A DNA stretch of 64,000 nt, taken from Hyalella azteca (Eukaryota; Arthropoda; Malacostraca; Amphipoda; Hyalellidae). The stretch covers positions 2,191-66,190 of the forward strand of contig NW_025946507.1 in NCBI RefSeq assembly GCF_000764305.2, written 5' to 3'. Position 1 is the first letter of the stretch, and each line of letters begins with the position of its first letter. Shown piece after piece: positions 45,859 through 57,582 of this stretch. The position numbers and the translations under genes are program-made. The notes under the pieces are model-generated. The model did not search any database and was not told where the DNA came from. It was given only the letters and a program-made list of their open reading frames with translations.

Positions 45859-46016
45859 GGAATATGGCATGGATCAGCCGTAATTCCAGCTGAATATTTC
45901 CCAGTGAACGTGACTCGTATCAACGCTTACGCCATTCATGGGGTGAACGAGAGCAGGACTTACGAGGCGCTGTATCCTGCACCGATGGACGATCCTAACT
46001 ACCCGCAACCTGACTT
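45859..46016 (+). CDS. UPF0462 domain 3, exon E
   Basis: 158 nt after TCTTCCACAG. Reads GIWHGSAVIPAEYFPVNVTR, INAYAIHGVNESRTYEALYP and APMDDPNYPQPD plus TT; donor GTGAGT. INAYAIHG and YEALYP-xP are family hallmarks. Phase 0 in and 2 out: the exon type missing from domains 1 and 2. Confidence 0.85.
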
Positions 46017-46030
46017 GTGAGTGATTGCTC

Positions 46031-46300
46031 TTTTTAGTGATGTCGGCTATAATATTTAATTTGTAATCCATCACGATAAATATTAACAGGTTTTGCATGT
46101 ATTGCAATGACGTATGAACAATGTATTGTGACGTACTGAATAAGTATTGATGCTTTGATAGAAATCGCATTTTTTAGTGATGTCGGCTATAATATTTAAT
46201 TATTAATCCATCACGATAAATATTAACAGGTTTTGCATGGATTTCAATGAAGTATGAACAATGTATTGTGACGTACTGAATAAATATTGATGCTTGGGTG
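46031..46300. repeat. Two ~138-bp repeats just after a donor
   Basis: TTTTTAGTGATGTCGGCTAT onward at 46030 and again at 46169. Confidence 0.8.
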
Positions 46301-46702
46301 GAATGTGTGAAACGACGGAACACTCAGGCCGCTGCCAACAAAATGGTTTTATCTCTCCCGTTGTTAAGCATGTATAATAAAGCTGTACCTTTATTTGACG
46401 TGATTTCGTCTCACTTTCTTTTCGTGATTGTTCCTGGTAGCCGGAAATCGCTTTTACTTAATTGTATTTTTTATTAAAAATAACTCAAGGAAGCATTTCA
46501 AAAATAGTAAAAATAGTTTCGGAAAATTTTCGATCACATAATATAACTTATTTTAAAAATACTAAAATTTTCTTTAATATTGTAATTGTTAGAAAGTAAT
46601 ACGGGAAAACTATGGAACCGAAGACACTTCGACTGCATAAATATTATTCGCTAGACTTTATAAAATTTATACATTTATGAGTATAATTTTTACCTGCCCC
46701 AG

Positions 46703-46871
46703 TCATCGTCTGGAGCTGTTCCAAGGAATGGATTTCGAGTTCCTGCGCGTCGAAAATTCCGACTACTCTGACCTATGGCTGAGCGCCCTAGCCAATACCA
46801 CTGCCGCGCCACTGGCGGCACCAACTCTAGCCAACACCACTGCCGCGCCATTGATGGCACCTGCACTCTAG
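46703..46871 (+). CDS. UPF0462 domain 3, terminal exon F
   Basis: After TACCTGCCCCAG, T completes Phe (PDF|HRLELF). Reads HRLELFQGMDFEFLRVENSD and YSDLWLSALANTTAAPLAA, then a repeat-coded ANTTAAPL tail, with TAG at 46869-46871. The first tail unit is 39 bp and keeps the frame; later units are 41 bp, and this length change creates the stop. The family's own C-terminus would normally end soon after the SDLW block, so the tail is an added, repeat-derived extension with N-x-T sequons. Confidence 0.75.
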
Positions 46872-47165
46872 CCAACTCCACTGCCGCGCCATTGATGGCA
46901 CCTGCACTCTAGCCAACTCCATTGCCGCGCCATTGGCGGCACCTGCACTCTAGCCAACTCCACTGCTGCGCCATTGGCGGCATCTGCACTCTAGCCAACT
47001 CCGCTGCTGCGCCATTGGCGGCATCTGCACTCTAGCCAACTCCACTGCCGCGCCATTGGCGGCACCTGCACTCTAGCCAACTCCGCTGCCGCGCCATTGG
47101 CGGCACCTGCACTCTAGCCAACACCACTGCCGCGCCATTGGCGACACCTGCCTTCTAGCCAACAC
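46776..47165. repeat. Minisatellite running out of the last exon, 39/41-bp units
   Basis: About nine units of CTCTAGCCAACTCCACTGCC plus GCGCCATTGGCGGCACCTGCA. Begins inside the coding sequence and continues through the 3'-UTR. Confidence 0.9.
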
Positions 47166-47365
47166 CATGCCACGGCATAGGTGGCACCAACATCAGCACG
47201 TCTCGTCTTATGCAAAATGCCTTCTTTTAAAATAATTGCACTGGTGGTTGTCAGAATTATTACTAAACTATTGATGAAATGCGTCAATAGTTTCATTATT
47301 GCTTAAACGAATCTATGGTTGATGCATTAGTGTCGCCAATTTCCGATTAAGTATGTTATATACGA

Positions 47366-47371
47366 AATAAA
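47366..47371 (+). promoter_or_regulatory. Possible polyadenylation signal of the UPF0462 gene
   Basis: AATAAA about 500 bases after the stop codon, past the repeat array. No experimental support. Confidence 0.35.
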
Positions 47372-48511
47372 GATCAGAATATTTATTGCCTCATTTACGA
47401 CTACATCGGTTTATTAATGACACTTAAATATAAAGAGGAATTTTCATCTGATGATTCACTATCAACATATATAGTAAATGCTTGATTATATCTGATATCC
47501 TAAATTTCACATAACTTTTAGACAATTGTTTGCTCCTTTACTGCTATGTTGTATTACAATGGCTAGGGTAAATGACACATAGAATATAACGAAAACTTTG
47601 TTCGTATAATGGCTTGTGTATCTACTCATCATATACTTTGTATTAAAACTTAATCTGAATTAAATCACATCATTTATCCGTTTTTTTTATTATTGCGTTT
47701 CGAAACCAATTCCAGCCTTTTTAGTTTATGCAGTGATCGAAAGACACTACATGCTATTTATATTTCATTACTTTTTTCTTCTTTCGCTAATCCTATATTC
47801 TTCTTAACTAAATGGATCATACGGTAGCCACTCTCGTATGCCACATTAGTTGTCGTATTTTTTCCAAGTCTTTTTTTGCCTGTGCAAGTTTATTAAAAAT
47901 TAAAACTTAAAATATAGAAGTTCACTCGCCGTTTATTTTTCCTTGTCCTCGAATCAAGTGTTCATCGTAGGTTTCAGTATGACGGCGGCGAACAGAAAAT
48001 ATCAATATCATTCAAATTATAATTTTTTCTTTGAACATAGATTTTCTAATTATAGAAAATTGCCGGAAAAAAGAATAATCGCGGTTAGTTCTTATATTCA
48101 CCCTAATTAATCCTCCATATTATAATACTTAACACCTTGTAGAGATCATGGTTTAAATGGTACTTTATCAATAAAATATAAGGATTTTAATAGCTATAAA
48201 CGTGCTGTAAATTTATTATTAATATGCAGTATGATTGTAAGAATGTTCCAGAGAACGTTCATATCGAGATCATGGATTACGGAGTGCGGATAGAGAAGGA
48301 TTAGTATGAACGTGAACTTCGTGAACTTCGGTGCGATGTCACGTGTCGAGTGAAGTCTAGTTCTGTGACCTGTAGATTGATCGTTGACTGTTTATTAAGT
48401 CCCGCGAACTGAGCCCGTATTACAAATTAATTTTCTCGTAAATAAAGTGAGTATTTAAACGGATGTTCGTGCAAAAAAGTGTTTTAATGATACCTACGGT
48501 TTGGCTGATTA
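47372..48511. other. Intergenic
   Basis: Contains the dispersed repeat shared with 27160-27449 (47536-47830). Otherwise AT-rich. 48290-48430 has less AT-rich sequence that could be promoter or 5'-UTR of the candidate exon at 48513. Confidence 0.4.
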
Positions 48512-48512
48512 G

Positions 48513-48697
48513 TGAACCTGAGTGTTGCCACAATACCTACGACAATATTATTATGGCTTCTCTTACTTATGGCTCAAGCCGGAACAATGATAACCTTAAA
48601 AAATGTCACACGTCATGAAATCTTCGTTCCTTATCCTCCTGAACTATGGCAAGGATTGCCCAAGATGAGGTCCTGGCATTTCCAGCTGAGACGCTGA
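48513..48697 (+). CDS. Candidate signal-peptide exon of an unknown gene
   Basis: From an AG at 48511-48512 the frame runs NLSVATIPTTILLWLLLLMA, QAG, then TMITLKNVTRHEIFVPYPPE and LWQGLPKMRSWHFQLRR to TGA. PTTILLWLLLLMAQAG looks like a signal peptide and resembles VTTLLWMLLLTCTVNA of the UPF0462 gene. No start ATG lies in frame before the hydrophobic core, so an upstream exon is needed, and the part after the core matches no family I know. It could be the 5' end of a decayed paralogue or a chance ORF. Confidence 0.3.
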
Positions 48698-48897
48698 ACT
48701 TTCGGAAGCTGAGTTATCACTCGGAGGAATGAGTGGGACGTTGTCCAAATATCGATGCTCATTTCACCACTGTGAGAGTCATTCAAACCCATTTTTTGCT
48801 CAGCGAAATAGCATATCGGTGCTACGGACATAGGGTAATTAGTTGGAAAATTTGACGCATGAATATTTCTGATAGTGTACTCCAGTCCCAGCTTCTC

Positions 48898-49220
48898 CCA
48901 GCTGTAGTCCCGGACTCTCATAATCGTACGCGTTCACTGCTCCAGCTGAGGTCCCAGCTTCTCCCAGCTGTAGTCCCGGACTCTCGGAATCGTACGCGTT
49001 CACTGCTACAGCTGAGGTCCCAGCTGTAGTCCCGGACTCTTGTAATCGTACGCGTTCACTGCTACAGCTGAGGTCCCAGCTTCTCCCAGCTGTAGTCCCG
49101 GACTCTTATAATCGTACGCGTTCACTACTCCAGCTGAGGTCCCAGCATCTCCAAGCTGTAGTCCCGGACTCTTATAATCGTACGCATTCACTGCTCCAGC
49201 TGAGGTCCCAGCTTCTCCCA
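48898..49220. repeat. Minisatellite, ~63-bp unit
   Basis: Five units of CCCAGCTGTAGTCCCGGACT, TCGTACGCGTTCACTGCTCC and AGCTGAGGTCCCAGCTTCT. GC- and CpG-rich. Lies 80 bases upstream of the candidate start exon at 49300. Confidence 0.9.
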
Positions 49221-49299
49221 GCAAACTTCCCGTCCCGAGGCTCCCAGCCCAGAGACCGACAATCTTGCGGTTGCTGCCGTCAGTCTCCCTGGAGCCGCC

Positions 49300-49310
49300 A
49301 TGGAGGAAGG
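49300..49310 (+). CDS. Candidate first coding exon (MEE...)
   Basis: GAGCCGCCATGG gives an excellent Kozak context, followed by GAGGAAGG and a strong donor GTGAGT at 49311: ATG GAG GAA GG. The surrounding ~200 bases are GC-rich in an AT-rich region, as expected for a promoter and 5'-UTR. No second exon was found before the window end, so the first intron would exceed 14 kb. Product unknown. Confidence 0.4.
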
Positions 49311-50399
49311 GTGAGTAGCGCTGCCGCTCCTGCCGTGTGTTGTGTGTTGCGGTGCTGTGTGATGAAGCCGTGACGATTTATGCTAGAACAAATCTTCGTA
49401 TTGTTGACCCATCAACGTTCAGCTGTTCTTATATGTCGCTTTTCAAACGGTGTTTTTTATGTATGAAGTTAATTCATCCCAATATCGAATTTAATTTCTG
49501 GTTGCGCTGTGACTAGGCGGACCTATGTCACCTGTCAAATTATTTTTTGTAATAATGAATTCAGCCATGGGCATGAATGTGATGGTGATTTGAATTCTGT
49601 AGAAATTAGGTTGCTATAGGTAAACTAAAAACTACCTATAGCGCGTTAGTTAGTGCGCTACAATTCCCATACCAGAGTTAAATACGGTGATTTAGAATAG
49701 TGTTTTGCCATAATTTGCTTTAAAAACTTATTACATTTGAATACAAGCTAGTGCGCTTATATTGCGCACTTATTAAATTAAAGTGAGCTTATTTTGCGCA
49801 CTAAACTTTATCAAATTTTGGTTTTCGACGCTTGAATTATTTTATCATGCCATGTTTTTGACCGAGTGAAGGGGAAGAGCGAAAAAAGAAAGTTTTAATT
49901 AGGTAAAGCGTTTTCAAAAAATTTTTTTTTTGTTCCAATGAAGTGTTTTGTCTTGTACTGCCAGCCAAAATTGCTTTCGGTCGTGTGTAGCAAACAAGGA
50001 TTTCGTGAAAAATATTGCTTGTGCCGGCGATTTTAGTCTTCGATATTACTAATAAAAATTTGAACAAATTTCGGAGGACACGAAATCTCGCGTTGACTTC
50101 AATGGAAAAGTCGTCCGAAAGATCGAAAGATTCCAGAACACTGACGTGGTCATGCTTATGTATTACAAAATTTAGCGACAACTTTTTGTTCAGTACCCTC
50201 GCAATTTACTTGATATTTAGTAACGACTAAAGCGTCATTTATTTATTTCTAACCTATTTTACCGTTTAATTCTAAAACATCACCACGCACTTAGGCAAAT
50301 TCAAATTCATCTCAGAAATGAATATACCGATGCCGATCAAAAGGTCTTGTTAATCCAGCGATACTTCGATCCCACTGAACTTGTGGCCTCTGAAGTTTA
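49311..50399. other. Possible first intron, no feature
   Basis: AT-rich with short duplicated GCGCACT words near 49650-49800. An ORF pair at 49837-50230 overlaps on opposite strands without splice support. Confidence 0.4.
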
Positions 50400-50800
50400 T
50401 TCTTCCCACTGAAGTGACAATAGATCAAGCAATTGACAAAACTCTGGCCACTGAAGTGACAATTGGTCGAGCAATTGACAAAACTCGGGCCACTGAAGTG
50501 ACAATAGGTCAAGTAATTGACAAAACTCTGGCCACTGAAGTGACAATAGGTTAAGCAATTGACAAAACCCTGGCCACTGAAGTGACAATAGGTTAAGCAA
50601 TTGACAAAACTCTGGCCACTGAAGTGACAATAGGTTAAGCAATTGACAAAACCCTGGCCACTGAAGTGACAATAGGTTAAGCAATTGACAAAACTCTGGC
50701 CACTGAAGTGACAATAGGTTACGCAATTGACAAAACTCTGGCCACTGAAGTGACAATAGGCCAAGAAAAAGACAAAACTATTGACTGAAGTGACAATAGA
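50400..50800. repeat. Minisatellite, 42-bp unit
   Basis: About nine units of GTGACAATAGGTTAAGCAAT TGACAAAACTCTGGCCACTGAA. The period is a multiple of three, so long ORFs (FSGQSFVNCLTYCH repeats) appear on the minus strand; no other coding evidence. Confidence 0.9.
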
Positions 50801-50869
50801 TTAAAAAATTTTCAAAACAGTTCAAGTCCATGACGTTTGTGCTCAAGGGTCGTGTCTTCTCCGTGAACT

Positions 50870-51020
50870 TGTTTACCGTCTCTTGATTTCAAAAAAAGTT
50901 AAGAGATCGTAAGTTCATCAGCCAATCATTGACGGCCTTTCAAGCAAAATCCACCAATCATAGACTAGAAAATAGAGCGTAAGTACTTACGTTCACTTAG
51001 CGAATTTTGAAAGTAGGGCC
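50870..51020 (-). mobile_element. MITE-like element, copy 1
   Basis: Reverse-orientation relative of 59063-59211: shares GTTAAGAGATCGTAAGTTCA, TTGACGGCCTTTCAAGCAAA and AGCGTAAGTACTTACG, ending GCGAATTTTGAAAGTAGGGC. Confidence 0.7.
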
Positions 51021-51294
51021 CATGGAATTATTATTTAATATAATTACGTATATTTTGCATATATACGTTTATGTATGTCGGGGTATTAAGAGTATAGAGT
51101 TTTGATAAGATATTGTTCACCTGGCTACGCTTATGCGAATCCATGATTTTTATTTTACTAATACTTCGTCGCAACTCGTATCATACATAAGAACTTATGC
51201 CCATAGCTTCCGCCTTTCGAACTTACCCACCGCGGCCTCCCTTTCGCTTCTACCCTTGCTGCAACTCGCACTGCTAATATTTATTTGCTGCTTT

Positions 51295-51695
51295 AGCATG
51301 CTATATTTGCTGCTCTAGCATGCCATATTTGCTGCACTAGCATGCCATATTTGCTGCACTAGCATACTATATTTGCTGCACTAGCATACTATATTTGCTG
51401 CACTAGCATACTATATTTGCTGCACTAGCATGCCACATTTGCTGCACTAGCATACCACATTTGCTGCACTAGCATGCCACATTTGCTACACTAGCATACC
51501 ACATTTGCTGCACTAGCATGCCACATTTGCTGCACTAGCATACCACATTTGCTGCACTAGCATACCACATTTGCTGCTCTAGCATGCCACACTTGCTGCA
51601 CTAGCATGCTACATTTGCTGCGCTAGCATGCCACGCTTGCTGCACTAGCATGCCACACTTGATGCACTAGCATGCAACACTTACTGCACTAGCAT
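51295..51695. repeat. Minisatellite, 22-bp unit
   Basis: About 18 units of TTTGCTGCACTAGCATGCCA CA. Confidence 0.92.
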
Positions 51696-51699
51696 GCTC

Positions 51700-54234
51700 A
51701 TCTATCTTTCACTCATCGCAAAGTTCTCAAGTCACTTAATTACAGCTCACTCATTTCAATTCCCAGCTATTTGCTTGCATTTTACATGTGTTTCTCACTT
51801 GTGTCCACACCCAAGATGTCATAACGCGGTTGTTTCGTTCAGCATCACTAAATCCTATCAAGCGTCTGTGATGACAACACGTTTTGTAACAGGCGGTTTG
51901 AAAAGCCTCTTGTTGCGCATTCTTTTTTTTCGTTTAATTGTAATGAACAATTAATTTCTGGTATCAAATCGAGAAATGTTGTTATTCTTAAACTGCTGCC
52001 ACTGAAGTTCTTATGTGTTGTGCCATATTGCAGTGATAGGTGAAGGGTTGAAAGTTCTATACCCGCCTAGGGGAAGGCATTGTAGCGTATAAACAACGTT
52101 CACTGTTCCAGAACATCGTACTTGACATATAATGAGAAGCACCATTAGTGCTTTTGATCGCGTGAAGAAGTTAGGATCAGTTTTACTTAATTTTAATTAA
52201 AATGCCAAAATTTTATTTCGAAAGAAATTTTTTGCACCGATTGATGTCAGTTTGAAGGCGAATAAATAATTACTTATAAGACTTTTCAGTTCACTACTCT
52301 TCGATAACCAAACAGATAAGATTTTTATACTTAACTACCTCATTTAGAGTCGTTACCTGCAGGACGCTGCCACAGAGCGTAACTATCATTACAGACTAAA
52401 GTATTTATTTAACGAGGCTCTCATCGCATAGTATTTAGATAACGAGTCCTTGTTAACGAGTGGTAAATGCGTGTATCCTGTGATAGAACACAGCTTGTTT
52501 GTATTAATTGATTATACCAGAAGTGATGTTGGTGTCGAAGAACGTTCGTTCAAATTTGACTGAGATATGAAACATTCAGTGCCACACAAATTTTTTAATG
52601 CTATTTTTTTTAAAGAAATTTGGGTGCCTTGAAATAACACTTTTCAAAACATGCAAGTCAATTCTTCAAAATTTAGTCGTTGGCAGCATCAACTAAAGAT
52701 CGTAACTTAGTTATCGTAAAATACGCCGGTGCAGAGGCTGCCGCTACTGCCGGAAGTTTCGTACGTCGTAATGGAATTCTTTATCTTTAAATTGTTTTTT
52801 AAACTTTACTATTTTCTATCTAATTCAAGATAAAGTCTTAAGCGAGGGGGAACTTAATCTGCAATAAAAATTTTATGCTCGGCGTTTCAATGTGAAAACG
52901 TTATTTTTAACTGAAAATTATCCGTAGAAAACGTGTCGATGCCATGGATGACACTCATTGTATAAAATCTCACTGAAATTAAGAAATACTAAAATTCAGA
53001 GATTTTTCTAAAATTTATGAATATTTTAAAGCGACTATATAAGTCACAGATTCTCGTTGATCAGTCTGACATGATAGTTTATCAGCGACCTTGTACGAAT
53101 CAACTGTTAACGACCCCATACATAGCAGCCCAGAGGTCACCAAAAGAATGTTCTTCATGATTTTCTGACGACCCTGCATGGAAATGACGCTGCTTTCACT
53201 ACAACCTTTTGCCGGGAAGTTCTTGACCTTCAACGACAAAGAGTGTCCACAAATATCCTCATTTATCTGTGGTAAAGACTCTCGTAATGTACGATGACGT
53301 GGCGAAAATTCTCCCAACAAACCGTTCATCCAAATACCATCAAGGTGATTTAGTTAACTGTCATTAGCTGGAGCAAATTTCCTTCATTTTGAAATCTTGC
53401 GGAACATGTACAACTCAGATGATCATTTGCGGGATTTTTTTTTTCACTTCTGATTGCTTTCTTCCTCTAGCTCAAGAGTGACCAGAAATTTGAGAGTATC
53501 TGAAAACAATAAATAAGTTTTAACCATTACATATCTGATGCATGTTTTCCATTGCATTTTTTTGCGACGACTCGAGGTTACGAACTTTTTGTTCGTGGAA
53601 TTATTTTTTCTCTTCATGCGGTTTAAAGTTGACCTGCATTTATTTTGTCGTTCATTATCCGAGTAAAAGGCGGATTTTACAGCTATTACGCTTCCATTAA
53701 AATAATTTTAAGTTTTGGCAGTGAAATCCAATGTTCATTTCCAAGTATCCATTCTTGTGAGCTCGTTTGCTGCACAACCAGCATGTGCAATAAGTCATTT
53801 CTAGAGTTTAAGATAATGTAACTAAACTGAGCCATGTGAAAAGCGACGGAAACGGAAACAGGGCCAACCGCGAATGTTTTTTTTTTCAATGCGGTTTTAA
53901 ATTTACTTTGCTTTAGTGTGCATTTGCATAGAATATTGGACTTTAAGTCCTGATTAAACTATTTTGAAAATTCAATCAAAATTCGATATATTCTATCATT
54001 TAGTATGTCTGTTTACAAAGTTAAATGTTTAGTTAAATAGAGAGACGCTCCGGTTTGCTGCGACAAGAACAGACTAGACGAAGCTATGCAGGAGCATATG
54101 TTCAGTCTTAAAATGCCTAGCAAATTACGGACCAGGCAACAAGTCCAGCAGCTATCTCAATCAGTCGTCAGCTATGGAAAGATCGGGTTCCAAAGGCCGG
54201 ATCCCTTGTGAATCAAGTCACGAAAAGTTCAAGA
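51700..54234. other. No gene seen
   Basis: A 104-codon minus-strand ORF at 53015-53329 has no recognisable family or splice context. The rest is AT-rich and unremarkable. Confidence 0.4.
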
Positions 54235-54292
54235 ATCGGCAACAGGCCATGGGTCTATTTCTTCAGCGCCGACACTTCTATTCTATTCTAAT
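54235..54292 (+). repeat. Dispersed repeat tail with (TTCTA)n end, copy 2
   Basis: CGGCAACAGGCCATGGGTCT through CCGACACTTCTATTCTATTC. See 5310-5366. Upstream similarity could not be extended with confidence. Confidence 0.55.
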
Positions 54293-57200
54293 TTGAATTG
54301 TCGCACCGGCGCTCGGCGACGGAAGTGGCGACTTCTGATGTCTCATGGATTTTCGCGTTGCCTGCACCGGTTAACACAAATTGCGAGTTAAATTCTTTTT
54401 CTAAACGTTCACAATAGCAATCAAATTAACATTTCAACAAATTAAACAATTTGTTCCTTTGGGCAATAGGATTTCGGGCTATTTTTTTTAAACTCAAGTT
54501 ATTACTCGAATTTCATTTGATTTTTCATTTTAGTCAAATCCTGCATGACAAACAGGAAATTTCCATGCTGATAATTTTGGTATCATTCATTACAAAATTT
54601 CACATTCTTTTGATGGTAGCAGCATCAGTGCTCCTGCAGTTCGTCCCACATATGCCCCGGTTGGTTCGAACCGTTCGACCAAAGTCTGTTTTACACTCCC
54701 TCTCTACCGTCGCTTTCCACGTCACCTCAAGCCAATTATTCTATAACTATAATCCCACTCAAATAAATAATTTAGACTTTGTCCGAACATTAATGCACTA
54801 ACTCGCCCTGGTTTGTATCACCCTTACTCAGCTTGACCCGACAAAAAAAAATCTGAGTTACGTTCGCTCCTTATTCGTGGGTAAAATGGTGTGTCGTTAT
54901 TTAGACAAAATGAGCCTTTCAAGTTGCTCAGTGCACCCATCGTTCGGCACGCTTCACTGCCAGCCACATACCAACAGTCAAGATGTAAACTGAGATGTAC
55001 AGAGTGAATTTAAATGTTATTGTGTTATTCCAAAACTGTTTGCCATGTTGAAAGTGCTAGCCGCTTGATTACGCCAGCTGGCGTAATTGTCAAGTAGCTG
55101 TATAATGTGGAATTAAACATATGAATTGAATACTATATACTTATGGGAATGTTTTATTTTGAAAAATTTTATATGCGAAAGAATATTCTCAAATAGTACG
55201 AATCTGCGCTCATATCTGTCACTATGGTAGAATATCGGTATAGTTAATCTTAAGAAACTGTTAGCGTAACTGATATTTTCAGATTTATTGATTCAATTTC
55301 CCCAGCAATTTCTATTTTTTTTTTCTCTCCATTCGCTTAACCTGATTAACCTAAGCAAGATCAAAGGAACATTCATTCGTGTGAAGCAAGATCCCCACAT
55401 TACAGGAAACATTTAGGATACGCTTCCTGTAATCCTACACGAGTCTCTAGTCTCTAAATTATCTCACGCCTCATCTATGAGTTTATCAGAAATGATACCT
55501 TGAAACACAATGTATTTTACGTGTAGCGCTAAATATCGAGGTACCTACTGCAGTCAGCAACTTCGACACAATAAATTCAGTGAAATTTATTCTCTGCATT
55601 CGAAAGCAAGTAACGACGTCACTTCAAAGTTCTCTTTAAAAATACTCAGTATTTTTGAGATACATTGAATGTGACAGGTGTTGTGTTGAATGCAACTTTT
55701 TTTTTTAATTCGTGAAACAAGATAGAGAAAAAATTATCAACAGCTGGGGTAAGACTGGGTCATAAATGTAACATTTGCCATAGTTGGAAAAAGTTGTTCT
55801 GTAGTGAGATCATGTGATAAGTTCATCAAACCTGTGGTATTATCCATCCAGTGATGCACGAACACGAATTCGAAAACTCATCACATCATCACACTACAGC
55901 ACAACCAATCAGTTCCCATTTTTGGACCAATGTCTATTAAAGGCTATTCTAAAGCTAGCTGACGGTACATAAATGTTTTAAGAATTAGTGTAGTTTGATA
56001 GGAAGTTTAGTGATTAGGGAGTTTGATAAATTATGGGGGAGTTTGATAAATAAATAAATTATGGGAGGATAAATTAGTGGGGATTTTGATAAATAAATGT
56101 GAGCTCTAAATCAAAATAAGACCGTGATCATAAAAGTTGGATATCGAGCGCATTGTTCTCATGACAAAGGGTGTAGCCGTATTAATGCATGTGAAGAATA
56201 TGTTTGTTACACCAGCACCTGACATAGACGCGTGACATGACACCACAAAGATGTTTACAGAGCGTCTTATGTTGTGTATGTATTAGAATAGAATAGAAGT
56301 GTCGGCGTTGAAAAAATAGGCCCATGGCTTGTTCGGAGCACGGGGAAAAATGGAGAGAATTTGTTGAAATAGCGATACACTTATTACCCTTGGCTGGGCC
56401 ATGCTAACCCAGTTTTGTCCAGAATAATGACGTAGTATCAGTGCTACGAACAGAAAGTGTGTCAAGATATGGACAACATGACCCATTCATTTTTCTAAGT
56501 GATTGTCTTCTAAATTACCGCTCCTGGTGGGTGTGGAGTTGTATGGGTACATATTGTGTGCTTAAATTGTCGTGTATATTATATTATATCGTATTGTATT
56601 ATATTATCAATTTTTTAAACGGTAACTTGTGGAATTTATCTACCTCAATCCCCAAGGCATCGTGATTAAGCTAATGCGTTAAATGCGTCTTTTTTATCTA
56701 ATGAATTTTCGACCAGAAAACGACTATTCCCCTTAATGCTGAATCAATTTTCAGCATACGGACAGGAATTGATTTTTGAAAGTCGGTTACACTCTTATTT
56801 TACTTCATCCATTTGAGCGTCTATTTTTCAGCGCTAAAATGTTACTAACGAGCTAAAATTAAGGCCACGATAACTATTAATTTTTCGTCACATTAATAAA
56901 ACATTCGAGTCTTCTTCCATCCAGTGTAAGATACCTCTTGTACTACAAGTGGTATTATCTTCAAAATAGAAATAATTATAATCCTGATTAAATTTGTGTG
57001 TATATTATTTAACTGTCTGTTTTGAAAAGATCATGTAATCAATTTTCGGTCACAGATCATAATAAAACAAAACACACGCTACGCCGTAAGGAAATTGCTG
57101 GCGTCAAAGGTTCCATTTGATGACATTTTCCTGAACGACGAGATTGAAAAAATTCCATTTAGTTAATTTGTCACGGCATTATGATGAGCGCTGTTATGAT

Positions 57201-57582
57201 TCGCAACTTCCTGATTGGCGGAGAAGCCTAAATTACGAAGATATAATAACCAATCAGAACTCCCCGTATCACTGGGGACATAATGTACTCAGAGATATAA
57301 TTGGGTCATTTGGTTCGAATAGTGACACATTTTTCCGTAGTTCTCTCTATGTATTTTGTTTGCATGCATGAAGCGGCTGTATTAGAAATAGGAATTATTT
57401 AAGAATCGTTCTATTTCCTTCTGGACCTTTCTGAAAGCGGTCAAGTAATTCGTAGATTTATTTAAAAAGCTGTTGAGTGTTTAACCAAATCTTGTTGAAT
57501 TTTAAACTATTACTGTTAGAATTTCAATCTTAGAACTGAAATGATTCGTTCTGACATGAAATGTACGAGCAAAAAGTCGACA
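54293..57582. other. No gene seen
   Basis: AT-rich. Includes a MITE-terminus-like GTGTGTCGTTATTTAGAC at 54891 and the reverse dispersed tail copy at 56284-56325. No supported exon. Confidence 0.4.
56284..56325 (-). repeat. Dispersed repeat tail, copy 3 (reverse)
   Basis: AGAATAGAATAGAAGTGTCG then AATAGGCCCATGG, the reverse complement of the copies at 5310 and 54235. Confidence 0.55.

Noticed and set aside
50312..50764. 150-codon minus-strand ORF of FSGQSFVNCLTYCH repeats
   Set aside because: Produced by a 42-bp minisatellite whose period is a multiple of three; several frames are open, with no splice sites or non-repeat coding sequence.
53015..53329. 104-codon minus-strand ORF
   Set aside because: Composition is not clearly non-random, and no family, acceptor or donor could be assigned.
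54655..54685. GGTTCGAACCGTTCGACC as a tRNA T-arm
   Set aside because: No matching D-arm, anticodon stem or acceptor stem nearby; no tRNA was found in the window.
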